A stretch of DNA of 51,275 nt, taken from VAZQ01 sp035300505 (lineage in GTDB: Bacteria; Pseudomonadota; Alphaproteobacteria; Rhizobiales; Xanthobacteraceae). The translations under genes were made by a program, and so were the position numbers. The notes under the pieces are model-generated. The model saw only the letters and a list, made by a program, of their open reading frames with translations, had not been told where the DNA came from and did not search any database. The DNA is taken from contig DATGVJ010000353.1 in the NCBI GenBank assembly GCA_035300505.1, positions 1 to 51,275 of the forward strand, in the 5' to 3' direction. Every line of letters begins with the position of its first letter. Position 1 is the stretch's first letter. Below, in pieces: positions 24,470-32,875 of this stretch.

Positions 24470-25717
24470 ATGCAACATCATCGCCCAACGAAAGTCGCAG
24501 GATCGAGCGCGCCGGCCGCTGCCAAAATTCTGGCCGCGCTCCTGGCCGTTTCCTGTTTGGATTCCGGCGCCGCCCGCGCGGCCGACGCCCCCGTGACGAT
24601 TACCAAGCAGGGCAATTTCTACATCGGCGGCAAATACGTCGAGAAGAACGGCGACATGCCGATGGTGGGCCAAGCGTTCGTCCAATACCAGATTCCGCAA
24701 CCGCAGACGCATCCCTACCCGATCGTCATGATTCACGGCGGCAGCCAGACGGGAAGCGGATGGATCAGCACGCCGGACGGCCGCGATGGCTGGGCGATCT
24801 ATTTTCTGCGCCGTGGTTACGCGGTGTACGTCGTCGACCAGGTCGCGCGCGGACGATCGGCCTATATCGTTGACGTCTATGGTGCTTCCCGAACGCAGAC
24901 GCGAGAATACGCGATGCAGCGCTTCTCCACGAGCGAGAGATACAATTTGTGGCCGCAGGCGAAATTGCACACGCAGTGGCCGGGCAATGCGCAACCTGGC
25001 GATGCGGCCTTCGACAATTATTTTGCCTCGAACGTTCCTTCGATGGACAACCGCGAAATGCAGTCGAAGATGAATGTCGAGGCGTTCGCGGCTCTGCTCG
25101 ACCGCATCGGCCCGTCGATCGTCCTGGTTCATTCTCAATCCGGACAGTACGGCTGGCCGCTGGCCCAGGCACGTCCGGCGCTCGTCAAAGCAATCGTTGC
25201 CGCCGAGCCTTCCGGACCGCCGGTTCATGACGTGGTCGTGCCCGGCGCCGCGCGCTTTGGCATGGATTTCGGCAATGCCACTGCGGTCGCCGGCAGCGAA
25301 ATCTTTCGCGACGATCCGAGGCTGAAAAGATATGGACTGGCAGACAACCCGATGAGCTACGCGCCGGCGGTCACGCCTGAAAGCCCGCTTGCATTCGTGC
25401 AGCAGGATAGAGCCGAGGCGCCCGATGTGGTGAAGTGCTGGCGGCAGAAGGAACCGGCGCGCAAGCTGGTCGCGGTCGGAGACCGTCCGATACTCTACCT
25501 GGCGGCCGAGGCATCCTTCTACGCTCCCTACAATCATTGCACGGTGGGTTACCTCAAGCAGGCCGGTGTGGACGTCGCCTTCGTGAAATTGGCCGATATT
25601 GGGCTGCGCGGAAACGGCCACATGATGATGATGGAAAGAAACAGCGACGCCATCGCGCAGGTGATCATCGAGTGGCTCGACAAAAACGTGCCTGCTACGG
25701 CGGCAACGGCACGATAG
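24470..25717 (+). CDS. Exported alpha/beta hydrolase
   Basis: A 415-residue serine hydrolase with a signal peptide (cleavage near ARA/AD, about residue 39). The oxyanion-hole strand is IVMIHGGSQTGSGW (about 85-98), the nucleophile elbow is LVHSQSGQYGW (S224; Q in place of the first Gly of GxSxG), and the catalytic His sits in GNGHMMMME (H384), with an Asp upstream on the strand DVAFVKLADIG. It would act in the periplasm or outside on an ester or amide of unknown size. Alternatives include a lactonase or lipase. Spacing of 59 bases from the preceding solute receptor suggests co-transcription and a role in handling the same substrate, which is inference. Confidence 0.85.
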   Translation: MQHHRPTKVAGSSAPAAAKILAALLAVSCLDSGAARAADAPVTITKQGNFYIGGKYVEKNGDMPMVGQAFVQYQIPQPQTHPYPIVMIHGGSQTGSGWISTPDGRDGWAIYFLRRGYAVYVVDQVARGRSAYIVDVYGASRTQTREYAMQRFSTSERYNLWPQAKLHTQWPGNAQPGDAAFDNYFASNVPSMDNREMQSKMNVEAFAALLDRIGPSIVLVHSQSGQYGWPLAQARPALVKAIVAAEPSGPPVHDVVVPGAARFGMDFGNATAVAGSEIFRDDPRLKRYGLADNPMSYAPAVTPESPLAFVQQDRAEAPDVVKCWRQKEPARKLVAVGDRPILYLAAEASFYAPYNHCTVGYLKQAGVDVAFVKLADIGLRGNGHMMMMERNSDAIAQVIIEWLDKNVPATAATAR

Positions 25718-26108
25718 TGGCTGCGTATTGCATTATCGAATCCGCGCGTGAGATCGGGAAAATCAATGGCTGGCTGGCTGGGGCCATACGGCATGTTGGT
25801 CGAATCCCGATGTCTCTTAAGGGGCTTGCGTCACCGGCACCTCGGTAAATGGACAGAATGCTTCCTGCCTCGATTCTTGGCATCTTTGCACTGCTCGAAC
25901 TCCTTGAATCCCGAAGCAAACCAGGACTTCGGTATGGGCCAAATAGGCCTAATGGATGATTGGAGAAGTCTCGCCGCTACCCACTAAAGTGAGCTTGCAT
26001 GAACGAGATGTTCAAACTTTCTTGAGTTGTTGGTGAATTCCCGTTTCAATTACTGGATATGGTTCGCGCGACACTGCGGCAGCAGTGCACATTATGGAGG
26101 GACATTCG
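25718..26108. other. Intergenic stretch without a supported gene
   Basis: About 390 bases. No coding frame with family resemblance, no RNA gene, no clear terminator. A ribosome site (GGAGG) at the far right belongs to the gene at 26109. Probably the promoter region of the hydrolase pair that follows. Confidence 0.5.
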
Positions 26109-26873
26109 ATGGCGCGCAAAGGGATGAAGTCGAAGAAAAAAAGTTCTCAGCCACGTGTCGCCAAAAAGAAGAAATCCACATCGAAAGTGAAATCGGTCGC
26201 CAAAAAGAAACCCGCTAATAAGAGGGTGGCCAGGAAGGCGGCCGGGGAGCCGGACGCGGCGCGACCGGAGGAAGTTGCGAGCGCGCTCGCTGCTGCCGCC
26301 GAAGCTGATGCGGTGGAAGTGGATACCGCTGGTCTTGCCGATGTGGTCTCGATCCCACCCGGCAATACGTTCAATGTGGGCCTTCACTCGGCTCTTGAAG
26401 AGACCATGCTCTCATTGCTCGGTGTGCCCGGTAACAAGACCCGAAACTGCAGTAGTCCCACCGGCCGTTTCGCCAGGAGGATCAAATTCAATGTCGACGT
26501 CGGACCGTTTCGAGTGAGCGGTCTCGACATTGCAGTGGCCGCCCTCAAGGCAGTCTTCGACGAGGCGCGGGCAACGATGCCTGAGGTGGTCGCTGCCGCA
26601 AAGACAGAGGGGATGCTTTGCGTGCGCCATAGGCGCAATAACGCGAATTCATTTTCGAATCATAGTTGGGGGGCTGCCATTGATTTGTTTTTTGGCAGGG
26701 ACGTGGTGCCACAAGGCAAGCCTAAGACCCATCGCGGCGTGCTTATGCTTGCACCGATTTTCAACCGGCACGGATGGTATTGGGGCGCAGGATTTTCCGG
26801 CAACTCTGTAGACAGCATGCACTTCGAGTTGGCGGAAGAAACCATCCGCTCATCCGGGAATGCGAACAGCTAA
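26109..26873 (+). CDS. M15-family D-Ala-D-Ala carboxypeptidase-like protein with a Lys-rich N-terminal tail
   Basis: A 254-residue protein. Residues 1-48 form a histone-H1-like basic tail dense in Lys/Arg (SKKKSSQPRVAKKKKS, VAKKKPANKRVARKA), followed by an Ala/Glu-rich spacer (50-75). The C-terminal domain has M15 zinc-peptidase landmarks: R174 in LCVRHRR, the SFSNHSWGAAIDLFF motif giving ligands H185 and D192, and VDSMHFEL with H238 as the third ligand. Such enzymes cleave peptidoglycan cross-link peptides. There is no hydrophobic signal peptide, so export would need a non-Sec route or cell lysis. GGAGG lies seven bases before ATG 26109, deciding the start. It is followed after 19 bases by a chitosanase-like gene. 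Confidence 0.85.
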   Translation: MARKGMKSKKKSSQPRVAKKKKSTSKVKSVAKKKPANKRVARKAAGEPDAARPEEVASALAAAAEADAVEVDTAGLADVVSIPPGNTFNVGLHSALEETMLSLLGVPGNKTRNCSSPTGRFARRIKFNVDVGPFRVSGLDIAVAALKAVFDEARATMPEVVAAAKTEGMLCVRHRRNNANSFSNHSWGAAIDLFFGRDVVPQGKPKTHRGVLMLAPIFNRHGWYWGAGFSGNSVDSMHFELAEETIRSSGNANS

Positions 26874-26892
26874 AGATCAAGTGGAGGTTCAA

Positions 26893-27615
26893 ATGGCTTT
26901 TAATCCGCCGCCCTTGTCGAGGCGCCAGCTTGAAGGTGTCCCGTTTGATATTGCTGTCGACTTTGCTCCGGCGGCCAAGAGGCGTTTTGACGATTTCGAC
27001 AATCGGCCCGCCAACAGGGATCCAAGCAAATGCAAGGCGCTATTGCGATTTCCGGGGGGCATCAGTTTCCGGGGAGCGATCTTCTGGAGTGCGAAGATGT
27101 CGATCGATGCCGATGGCCCCGCCGCCGGCCCGGGTCGTCGCGATGGCACTCAGCTTGATCCCGGCCCTGGCCAGTTGGACACCACCTTGCATTTCGCCAA
27201 CGGTAACGGTCTGCCTTCGGAGATTGTGCCATACATCGTGGTGCCGCAAGCCGCGCCGCATTCGCCTAGAACGTTTGATCCCGCGGTAGCAATTGGTGAC
27301 GTTGCGGTCGTTATTTTCAAGGACAAGATCACGGCTGCCATCTGTGCCGACCTTGGGCCTTTCAATAAGATAGGGGAGGCATCGATTCGGGTGCATGAGG
27401 CGTTACAGCAAAGCGGATGTCCTGACCCCTGCTCGCGACGCGACGGAAACGGCTTTTGCTTGCGCACGCGAAACTCAAGCGTTGATGAGAATGTGCTATA
27501 TGTCGTATTTCCGAACTCAGCGTTCCCGCAACCGGAATTGACCTTCGAGACAATCAATACGAAGGTCGCGGAGCGGGCATTCGCACTTTACAACAAATTG
27601 CGCGGAGTCAGCTAA
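26893..27615 (+). CDS. GH75 chitosanase-like protein
   Basis: A 240-residue protein resembling glycoside hydrolase family 75 (chitosanases, best known in fungi). Key stretches: FRGAIFWSAKMSIDADG (about 59-75), LDTTLHFANGNGLPSEIVPY and the catalytic region AAICADLGPFNKIGEASI, where D153 and E162 are nine residues apart, a spacing seen in fungal enzymes. It would hydrolyse beta-1,4-glucosamine polymers such as chitosan or a deacetylated cell-wall glycan. No signal peptide. A GGAGG ribosome site precedes ATG 26893 by about five bases; an alternative GTG start lies upstream. It forms a two-gene unit with the M15 peptidase. A GH75 protein in a bacterium of this group is unusual and may point to transfer. 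Confidence 0.75.
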   Translation: MAFNPPPLSRRQLEGVPFDIAVDFAPAAKRRFDDFDNRPANRDPSKCKALLRFPGGISFRGAIFWSAKMSIDADGPAAGPGRRDGTQLDPGPGQLDTTLHFANGNGLPSEIVPYIVVPQAAPHSPRTFDPAVAIGDVAVVIFKDKITAAICADLGPFNKIGEASIRVHEALQQSGCPDPCSRRDGNGFCLRTRNSSVDENVLYVVFPNSAFPQPELTFETINTKVAERAFALYNKLRGVS

Positions 27616-27934
27616 CGCCAGTGTCTTGAGTCGCCTGAAGAGGGCTTCCTCAAACGTGCTAGGTTGCAAGCAGCGTTGTTCATCGAGCCGCTAATCCGAG
27701 GGCTTTCGGGTATTACCGCTGGCGAATAGGCCATAGGGTTGTCCGCCAGCCCATATCCGCTTGCATTTCATTCCGGCCGATTGCCTCTTTGGCGCGAGAG
27801 CCGAAATCCAGTAACCGCGCGGCACGTATTTCGCAACGTCGGCCGCCGGTGCGCGTCTCGACATAAGGCCGTTCCCATGCCGGTTCGGCAGGGATAGACT
27901 GCCCATAACGTGAATTTATAAATGGGAGGACATC
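27616..27934. other. Intergenic stretch; possible short reverse-strand frame
   Basis: About 320 bases. On the minus strand a frame 27691-27906 could encode 71 residues (with patches VPRGYWISALAPKRQ and WAGGQPYGLFASG), but it has no recognised family and no clear ribosome site. I count it only as a possible relic. A TGGGAGGACATC site directly precedes the next gene. Confidence 0.35.
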
Positions 27935-29659
27935 ATGACACGACCCAAGACACGCCTCACGTGTTCGATCCGAAATGCCTTGCTCGCATGCAGCATGCTC
28001 GTTGTGACATCGCCCGCATTGGCAGCCGACGTCACACCGGATCGGCTGATCAATGCGGACAAGGAGCCGCAGAACTGGCTGATGAATCACCGCACTTACA
28101 ACGGCCAGCGCTATTCGCCATTGGCACGGATCAACAAGGGTAACATCAAGGACCTCAAGCTCGCCTATGCTGTGCCGCTCGGCGGCGGCTCCGGCAATGA
28201 ATTCATCCACGCAACTCCGCTCGCCGAAGGCGGGTTCATCTACATCACCGATTCCTGGGGCGTGCTGTACAAGATCGATGGCACTGCGGGGAATGTTGGC
28301 CGCATCGTCTGGCGCATGGACCCCAAGCAGCCACGCCAGGCGCGCAATCGCGGCGCCGCGTTATGGGGCAATCTGGTGGTCACAGCCGCCGATGCCCCGC
28401 CGCGGATCATCGCCACCGACAAAGAGACCGGCAAGATCGTTTGGGAATCCTCATTTGCCGACACACCTGAAGTCATCCTCACCTCCGCGCCGCTTGCCAT
28501 CAAGGACAAGATCATTCTTGGCGCGGCGAACGGCGATCAGGGCGTGCGTGACTGGATGGCGGGGCTTGATGCCGCGACCGGCAAACGGCTGTGGCAGAAG
28601 TACACGATCCCGGCACCAGGCGAGCCGGGCAGCGAGACGTGGAAGGGCAATAACAATGCCTGGCAGACGGGTGGCGGCGCAGTCTGGGTGACCGGCACCT
28701 ATGACCCCGAAACCAACCAGACCGTCTGGGGCACTGGCAACCCGGTGCCGATGTTCGATCCAACCTACCGGCCGGGCGACAACCTCTTCACCAACAGTGC
28801 GATCTCATGGGACCCCGACAGCGGCAAGATGAATTGGTATTTTCAATTCACGCCCGGCGACATGTGGGATTACGACGAGGTCGGCACTCACATCATGATC
28901 GAAGGCGTGGTCGACGGCCAACAGCGTAAGCTGCTCACGCATTCCGCTCGCAACGGCTTCTTCTACACGATGGAGCGGGCCAACGGCGCCATGGTCAGCG
29001 CCAAGCCGTACATGGACAACATCAACTGGACCAAAGGTATCGACCAGAAGACCGGCAAGCCGCTCGATTACGATCCCAACAAGGACATTCAGACCTATTC
29101 GACGCTGGCAAATCAGAACCCACGCGAACCCACCAAGAAGGTATGTCCGTCGATCGCCGGCGGTAACAATTTTTGGCCTTCGTCCTACAGTCCGCAGACC
29201 AAGTTGACATACATCCCGGCGATGACGGCGTGCTCTGACGTCTCCATCGATACCGCCAAGCACAGCAAGGACAGAGGCTGGAATGGCGGCGCCTACAAGA
29301 CCGACGACCGCTACGAGAGCAACCTGACCGCTATCGATCCGGTGACCGGCGAGGTGAAAAAAAGCGTGCACCTGCAATATCCGAACTACAGCGGCACGCT
29401 TGCGACCGGCGGCGGGCTCGTCTTCCTCGGGCTGATGGACGGCACCGTCGCGGCGTTTGACGACATTACGCTCGAACAACTCTGGAAGATCAATGTCGGC
29501 TCCGGCTTCTCCGCGCCGCCGATGACCTTCGAGGTTGGTGGAAAGCAATATATCGCGATCGCGGCGGGGCCAAGCGCTTCGGCCAAGGCCAAGCTCGTCA
29601 ACACACCAGAACTCAAGGACCAGCGCCACTCGACCGTGCTCTACGTCTTCGCGCTCTGA
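27935..29659 (+). CDS. PQQ-dependent dehydrogenase, periplasmic
   Basis: A 574-residue quinoprotein of the methanol/ethanol dehydrogenase type that oxidises alcohols or aldehydes in the periplasm and passes electrons to a c-type cytochrome. Signal peptide ends near LAADV (30); propeller repeats follow (WGVLYKIDGTAGNVGRIVWR, GNLVVTAADAPPRIIATDKE, TGKRLWQKYTIP). The motif GAANGDQGVRDWMAGLDAA lies at 196-214, and the catalytic Asp is in GDMWDYDE (D312); D314, two residues on, is the aspartate that marks lanthanide-using enzymes. The vicinal Cys-Cys of classic members is absent: the equivalent stretch reads PRQARNRGAALWGN. No fused cytochrome domain. The di-haem cytochrome at 41911 is a possible electron acceptor, though far away. 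Confidence 0.92.
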   Translation: MTRPKTRLTCSIRNALLACSMLVVTSPALAADVTPDRLINADKEPQNWLMNHRTYNGQRYSPLARINKGNIKDLKLAYAVPLGGGSGNEFIHATPLAEGGFIYITDSWGVLYKIDGTAGNVGRIVWRMDPKQPRQARNRGAALWGNLVVTAADAPPRIIATDKETGKIVWESSFADTPEVILTSAPLAIKDKIILGAANGDQGVRDWMAGLDAATGKRLWQKYTIPAPGEPGSETWKGNNNAWQTGGGAVWVTGTYDPETNQTVWGTGNPVPMFDPTYRPGDNLFTNSAISWDPDSGKMNWYFQFTPGDMWDYDEVGTHIMIEGVVDGQQRKLLTHSARNGFFYTMERANGAMVSAKPYMDNINWTKGIDQKTGKPLDYDPNKDIQTYSTLANQNPREPTKKVCPSIAGGNNFWPSSYSPQTKLTYIPAMTACSDVSIDTAKHSKDRGWNGGAYKTDDRYESNLTAIDPVTGEVKKSVHLQYPNYSGTLATGGGLVFLGLMDGTVAAFDDITLEQLWKINVGSGFSAPPMTFEVGGKQYIAIAAGPSASAKAKLVNTPELKDQRHSTVLYVFAL

Positions 29660-30067
29660 TCGGAACGGATGTTTATGCGGGGGAGCGGTTCACTCCGTTC
29701 TCCCGTCCATCATGGCATCGGCCGAAGCGGTGAGGTAGTTTAGTGTGGAGCTGCCATCGGGAAATGCTAAGATCCCGATCATTGCAACGTGTAGCGGACA
29801 TGCCGTCGGCGGGTTTTTTTCAAATTCATTTTTCACAATCGACTGGGTCACGAGCGCGTTGTTCGCGAGCGCCTGCGCGACATTGTGGGCGCAGTCGATG
29901 AACCGCTGTGCCAGAGAGTTTACGAAAACCCGAAATATCTTGGCCGTCCGTTCGTAGTCGGCTCAGACTTCGCGCTTAGCTGTCTACGCCGGTTCTCAGC
30001 GTGAGCGATTGACTATTTCAGACTCGAATCATAGAGTAATTGAGGGGACGGAAACCATTGGGAGAAA
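29660..30067. other. Intergenic stretch; open reverse frame without start codon
   Basis: About 400 bases. On the minus strand the frame 29690-29962 is open for 90 codons and reads protein-like (for example TAKIFRVFVNSLAQRFIDC and LVTQSIVKNEFEKN, ending in SADAMMDGRTE), but it lacks an ATG, GTG or TTG near its beginning, so it is probably chance or a decayed gene. I claim no function. Confidence 0.35.
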
Positions 30068-30295
30068 ATGGCCATGAGAGCAGCGATCGCGTTAACATTA
30101 ACTCTTCTCGGAGTTCTGCTCCTAAGCGCCCCGGCGCAAGCGCAATGCGGGACCTGGTGCCTCAGAGGAGAGAGTGGCACAAGTTGCACCTTTCATACAT
30201 TGGCACAATGTAAAGCGGCCCGGTCGGGCGCCACTTTCGGAACCTGCGGCCGCAGGACACGTCCACTCCCTAAGTACTGCAGTTCTTCCAAGTGA
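30068..30295 (+). CDS. DUF3551-like small exported Cys-rich protein
   Basis: A 75-residue protein with a signal peptide (LTLTLLGVLLLSAPAQAQ) and a mature part of about 46 residues with six Cys residues (CGTWCLRGESG, CTFHTLAQCKA, GTCGRR, YCSS). This layout matches the DUF3551 proteins common in Bradyrhizobium and relatives. Function is unknown; cysteines probably form disulfides in the periplasm. The start may be the ATG at 30068 or the one at 30074 (a GGGAGAAA element precedes both). Confidence 0.7.
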   Translation: MAMRAAIALTLTLLGVLLLSAPAQAQCGTWCLRGESGTSCTFHTLAQCKAARSGATFGTCGRRTRPLPKYCSSSK

Positions 30296-30425
30296 ACTGC
30301 GTGAAAGTGGAGTGTTCCAGCCGGCTACGCTCCACCTTTTTGAGCTTCGAGCCAAGCGCGATTTTGGCCTGAACCCGTTTCCGATCCGCGTGGTTCTTGG
30401 TCCGCTGTCCCCTCGATAGCGACCG

Positions 30426-30647
30426 TCAAGATGGGTATGCTGCTTCCGCATCGACCGGGGCGAGCCTTACCTTGCGGCTGTCCGATTCGATGACAATGTC
30501 CTCCCCGTCAAGCGCGCGCTTGATTAGGGTACCGAGGTCTTCCTGTGCCTTCTCAATTGCCAGATTTCGCGCGTTTTGAACAGAGCTTTGAATGGCGCCT
30601 GTCGGCAGTTCGTAATATGTGCCGTGTTTGTGGCTCGTGAACGATTC
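30426..30647 (-). pseudogene. Possible Phd/YefM-type antitoxin remnant
   Basis: The minus-strand frame ending at 30426 reads AIEKAQEDLGTLIKRAL, then DGEDIVIESDSRKVRLAPVD, resembling the C-terminal part of Phd/YefM antitoxins (L-x-x-L-x-x-R-A-L-x-G-E-x-x-x-I with K-x-V-R-L-x-P-V). No ATG, GTG or TTG opens this frame in a fitting place, and no toxin gene follows. I call it a decayed antitoxin with low confidence. The rest of the stretch between 30296 and 30745 has no supported gene. Confidence 0.4.
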
Positions 30648-30745
30648 GTGCCCCCTTTCACATCTCGGCGAGACTGAGGTAGCCTGGGTCGGCTGCCAGC
30701 GCGTGACGTGGCAAATTCGCGTCGATCCTGCCGTGGAGGAGAGTC

Positions 30746-31723
30746 ATGTTCATCACTAAAATGTTTGCCGCCGTCGCAGTGATCGCTGCCACAACCGGGA
30801 CCGCAACGGCACAGAACTGGCCGACCCGGCCGGTGACCTTGGTGGTTCCGTTCGCGGCCGGCAGCGCCTCCGATACGGTCGCGCGAATTCTGGGCGCTCG
30901 CCTTTCCGAAGTGCTGGGTCAACAGGTGATTATCGAAAACGTCGGCGGCGCCGGCGGAATGACCGGTGCCTCTCGCGTGGCGAAGGCGGCACCCGACGGC
31001 TATCAGTTTGTGCTCGGCGGCATCGATACGTTCGCACAGAATCAAACGCTCTACAAAAGACCGCTCTATAACGCCGCAACGGATTTTGCGCCGGTCGCGC
31101 TGGTGGTCGAGCAACCGTTGATCCTGCTTGCGCGAAACGATTTGCCGGTCGGTAATCTGCAAGCGTTCATTGCCTATGCGAAGGAGAACCATGCGAAAAT
31201 GCAGTATGGCTCTGCGGGCGTCGGGTCCGGTTCCCATCTCGCCTGTGCGCAGCTCAATGCGGCGATCGGCGTTGAAATCACCCACGTTCCATATCGCGGC
31301 TCGCCGCCGGCCATGCAGGATTTGATCGCAGGCCGAATTGATTACTTTTGCGCGCTTGCGGCTGCCGCAATGCCCCAACTCGGCAGCAACACCATGAAGG
31401 CGCTCGCCATCATGACGCGCAACCGCTCGCCGCTGATGCCAAACCTCTCAAGCGCGCACGAGCAGGGCCTCACCGAATTCGACTCTTACTTCTGGAGTGG
31501 CTTCTTTCTGCCCAAGGGCACGCCCACGCCGGTCGTTGCCAAGCTCCACGCGGCCGCCGTGGAAACCATGAACACGTCTTCCGTCCAGGAGCGGCTGAAA
31601 GGCGTCGGCGTGACCGTTGTGGCTCCCGAACGCAGATCTCCGGACTACCTCAAGCGATTCGTCGACAGCGAGATTGAGAAGTGGGCGGCAACCATCAAGG
31701 CGAGCGGCGTCAGCCTGGACTGA
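30746..31723 (+). CDS. TctC/Bug-type solute-binding protein (copy 2)
   Basis: A 325-residue solute receptor with a Sec signal peptide (MFITKMFAAVAVIAATTGTA, cleavage before QN). The start of the mature protein is NWPTRPVTLVVPFAAGSASD, followed by LGQQVIIENVGGAGGMTGAS, APDGYQFVLGGIDTFA, KMQYGSAGVGSGSHLACAQL and YRGSPPAMQDLIAGRIDYF, the standard Bug ligand-cleft elements. Ligand unknown. GGAGGAGAG lies ahead of the ATG. It is followed, 54 bases on, by a polysaccharide-deacetylase-like gene on the same strand, probably one unit. No membrane components of a tripartite transporter are present here. Confidence 0.9.
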   Translation: MFITKMFAAVAVIAATTGTATAQNWPTRPVTLVVPFAAGSASDTVARILGARLSEVLGQQVIIENVGGAGGMTGASRVAKAAPDGYQFVLGGIDTFAQNQTLYKRPLYNAATDFAPVALVVEQPLILLARNDLPVGNLQAFIAYAKENHAKMQYGSAGVGSGSHLACAQLNAAIGVEITHVPYRGSPPAMQDLIAGRIDYFCALAAAAMPQLGSNTMKALAIMTRNRSPLMPNLSSAHEQGLTEFDSYFWSGFFLPKGTPTPVVAKLHAAAVETMNTSSVQERLKGVGVTVVAPERRSPDYLKRFVDSEIEKWAATIKASGVSLD

Positions 31724-31777
31724 AGCGATGTTCTCACGTCGAGCATGGGGCTCAAGGCGAGGGTTAAGGTATTCGGC

Positions 31778-32656
31778 ATGCATCCATCCGAGCGACTTGA
31801 GTATTCCGCGATAACGCAGCGTGCGCCGCTGAAGCTTCCGGATGGAGCCCGGATGGTGGTGTGGATCATCATCAATGTCGAGCAATGGGACCCGACGAAA
31901 CGGCTGCCGCGCACCCTTATTACGCCGCCGGCCGGGAGCACGGCAATCCCGGATATTCCAAACTGGTGCTGGCATGAATACGGCAACCGGGTCGGGTTCT
32001 GGCGGATGCTCAAAGTATACGACGAGTTCAAAATTCCGGGCGTGATGAACATCAACGGCAGCGCTCTCGCTGCCTATCCGGAGATCGTGCAAGCCGCCAT
32101 CGAGCGCAAATGGGAATTCGTCGGGCATGGTTTTACCCAGGTCAACATGCAGAACGTGCCGGACGAGCGCGAAGATATCCGCAAGACCGCGGAAGTCATC
32201 GGCAAAGCGACGGGCGCCCGGCCGCGCGGCTGGCTCGGCCCCGGATTGACCGAGACATGGGAAACGCCCGATATCCTCGCGGAGGAGGGCTATGGCTATG
32301 TGTCCGATTGGGTGCTCGACGACCAGCCGGTTTGGCTCAAGACGCGAGGGCGACCGATCGTCAGCATGCCTTATACGCAGGAATGCAACGACATCGCGAT
32401 CATGTTGATGCATCAGCACCCGGCTTCGGAATTCTACGATCGCTGCATCGACCAGTTCGAGCAGATCTATGCCGACGCCGAGGGCTCGGCTCGCGTCATG
32501 GGAATCGCGATCCATCCCTACATCACGGGCGCCGCTCACCGGACCAAATATTTCCGCCGCGTCGTCGAGAAAATGCGTCAGAAAAGCGACGTGTTGTTTT
32601 GGACCGGCGAGCAAATACTCGACTGGTATGTCAGGAATGGTCCAAAGCCGCCGTGA
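31778..32656 (+). CDS. Polysaccharide deacetylase (NodB/PuuE-like), copy 1
   Basis: A 292-residue protein of the carbohydrate esterase 4 superfamily, allantoinase-like (PuuE) branch. The first strand reads MVVWIIINVEQWDP, where the first NodB motif T-x-D-D is replaced by N-V-E; then WHEYGNRVGFWRMLKVYDEF, a WEFVGHGFTQ stretch with the metal His, GWLGPGLTETWETPDIL, YVSDWVLDDQPVWL and IAIHPYITGAA at the C-terminus. Allantoinase-like members act on cyclic ureides and not necessarily sugars. Cytoplasmic; no signal peptide. The ATG at 31778 is preferred to 31745. It faces a homologous gene (32873-33790), convergent. Confidence 0.8.
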   Translation: MHPSERLEYSAITQRAPLKLPDGARMVVWIIINVEQWDPTKRLPRTLITPPAGSTAIPDIPNWCWHEYGNRVGFWRMLKVYDEFKIPGVMNINGSALAAYPEIVQAAIERKWEFVGHGFTQVNMQNVPDEREDIRKTAEVIGKATGARPRGWLGPGLTETWETPDILAEEGYGYVSDWVLDDQPVWLKTRGRPIVSMPYTQECNDIAIMLMHQHPASEFYDRCIDQFEQIYADAEGSARVMGIAIHPYITGAAHRTKYFRRVVEKMRQKSDVLFWTGEQILDWYVRNGPKPP

Positions 32657-32732
32657 TGTGTGCCGAGTCGTCTGATTCATTCAATTGAAGAGATCGGTGT
32701 TGTGCGTAGGGGCGGGCCTCCTTGGCGTTAGG

Positions 32733-32875
32733 TTAAGGATCGTAGCCCGGATGAGCGCCCCTCATCAGCGCGTTTACGCGCATGATCGGGGCGCGATATC
32801 CGGGGTTACCGGTCCCCGCATGTCGCATCTCGCGTGAAGAACGCGATCTGGCTCATCCGGGCTACAAGGCCCCTA
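32733..32875. repeat. Interspersed palindromic repeat cluster (copy 2)
   Basis: Begins with GGATCGTAGCCCGGATG (about 32736-32752), identical to the 23165 copy. Its inner arms pair CAGCGCGTTTACGCGC-type sequence, and the far end CTCATCCGGGCTACAAGG is the complement of the beginning, so the whole element can form a long hairpin. It lies between two convergent deacetylase genes; a terminator role is possible. The end overlaps the C-terminal codons of the gene at 32873. Confidence 0.7.

Noticed and set aside
24470..25717. Annotating the hydrolase as a tannase or feruloyl esterase because of nearby aromatic-type genes
   Set aside because: The catalytic triad is visible but no substrate-specific motif is, so a narrower name is not supported.
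27691..27906. 71-residue minus-strand frame ahead of the PQQ dehydrogenase
   Set aside because: No ribosome site and no family resemblance; listed only as a possible relic.
29690..29962. 90-codon open minus-strand frame with protein-like composition
   Set aside because: No canonical start codon and no recognised family; the stop right at its beginning argues against a complete gene.
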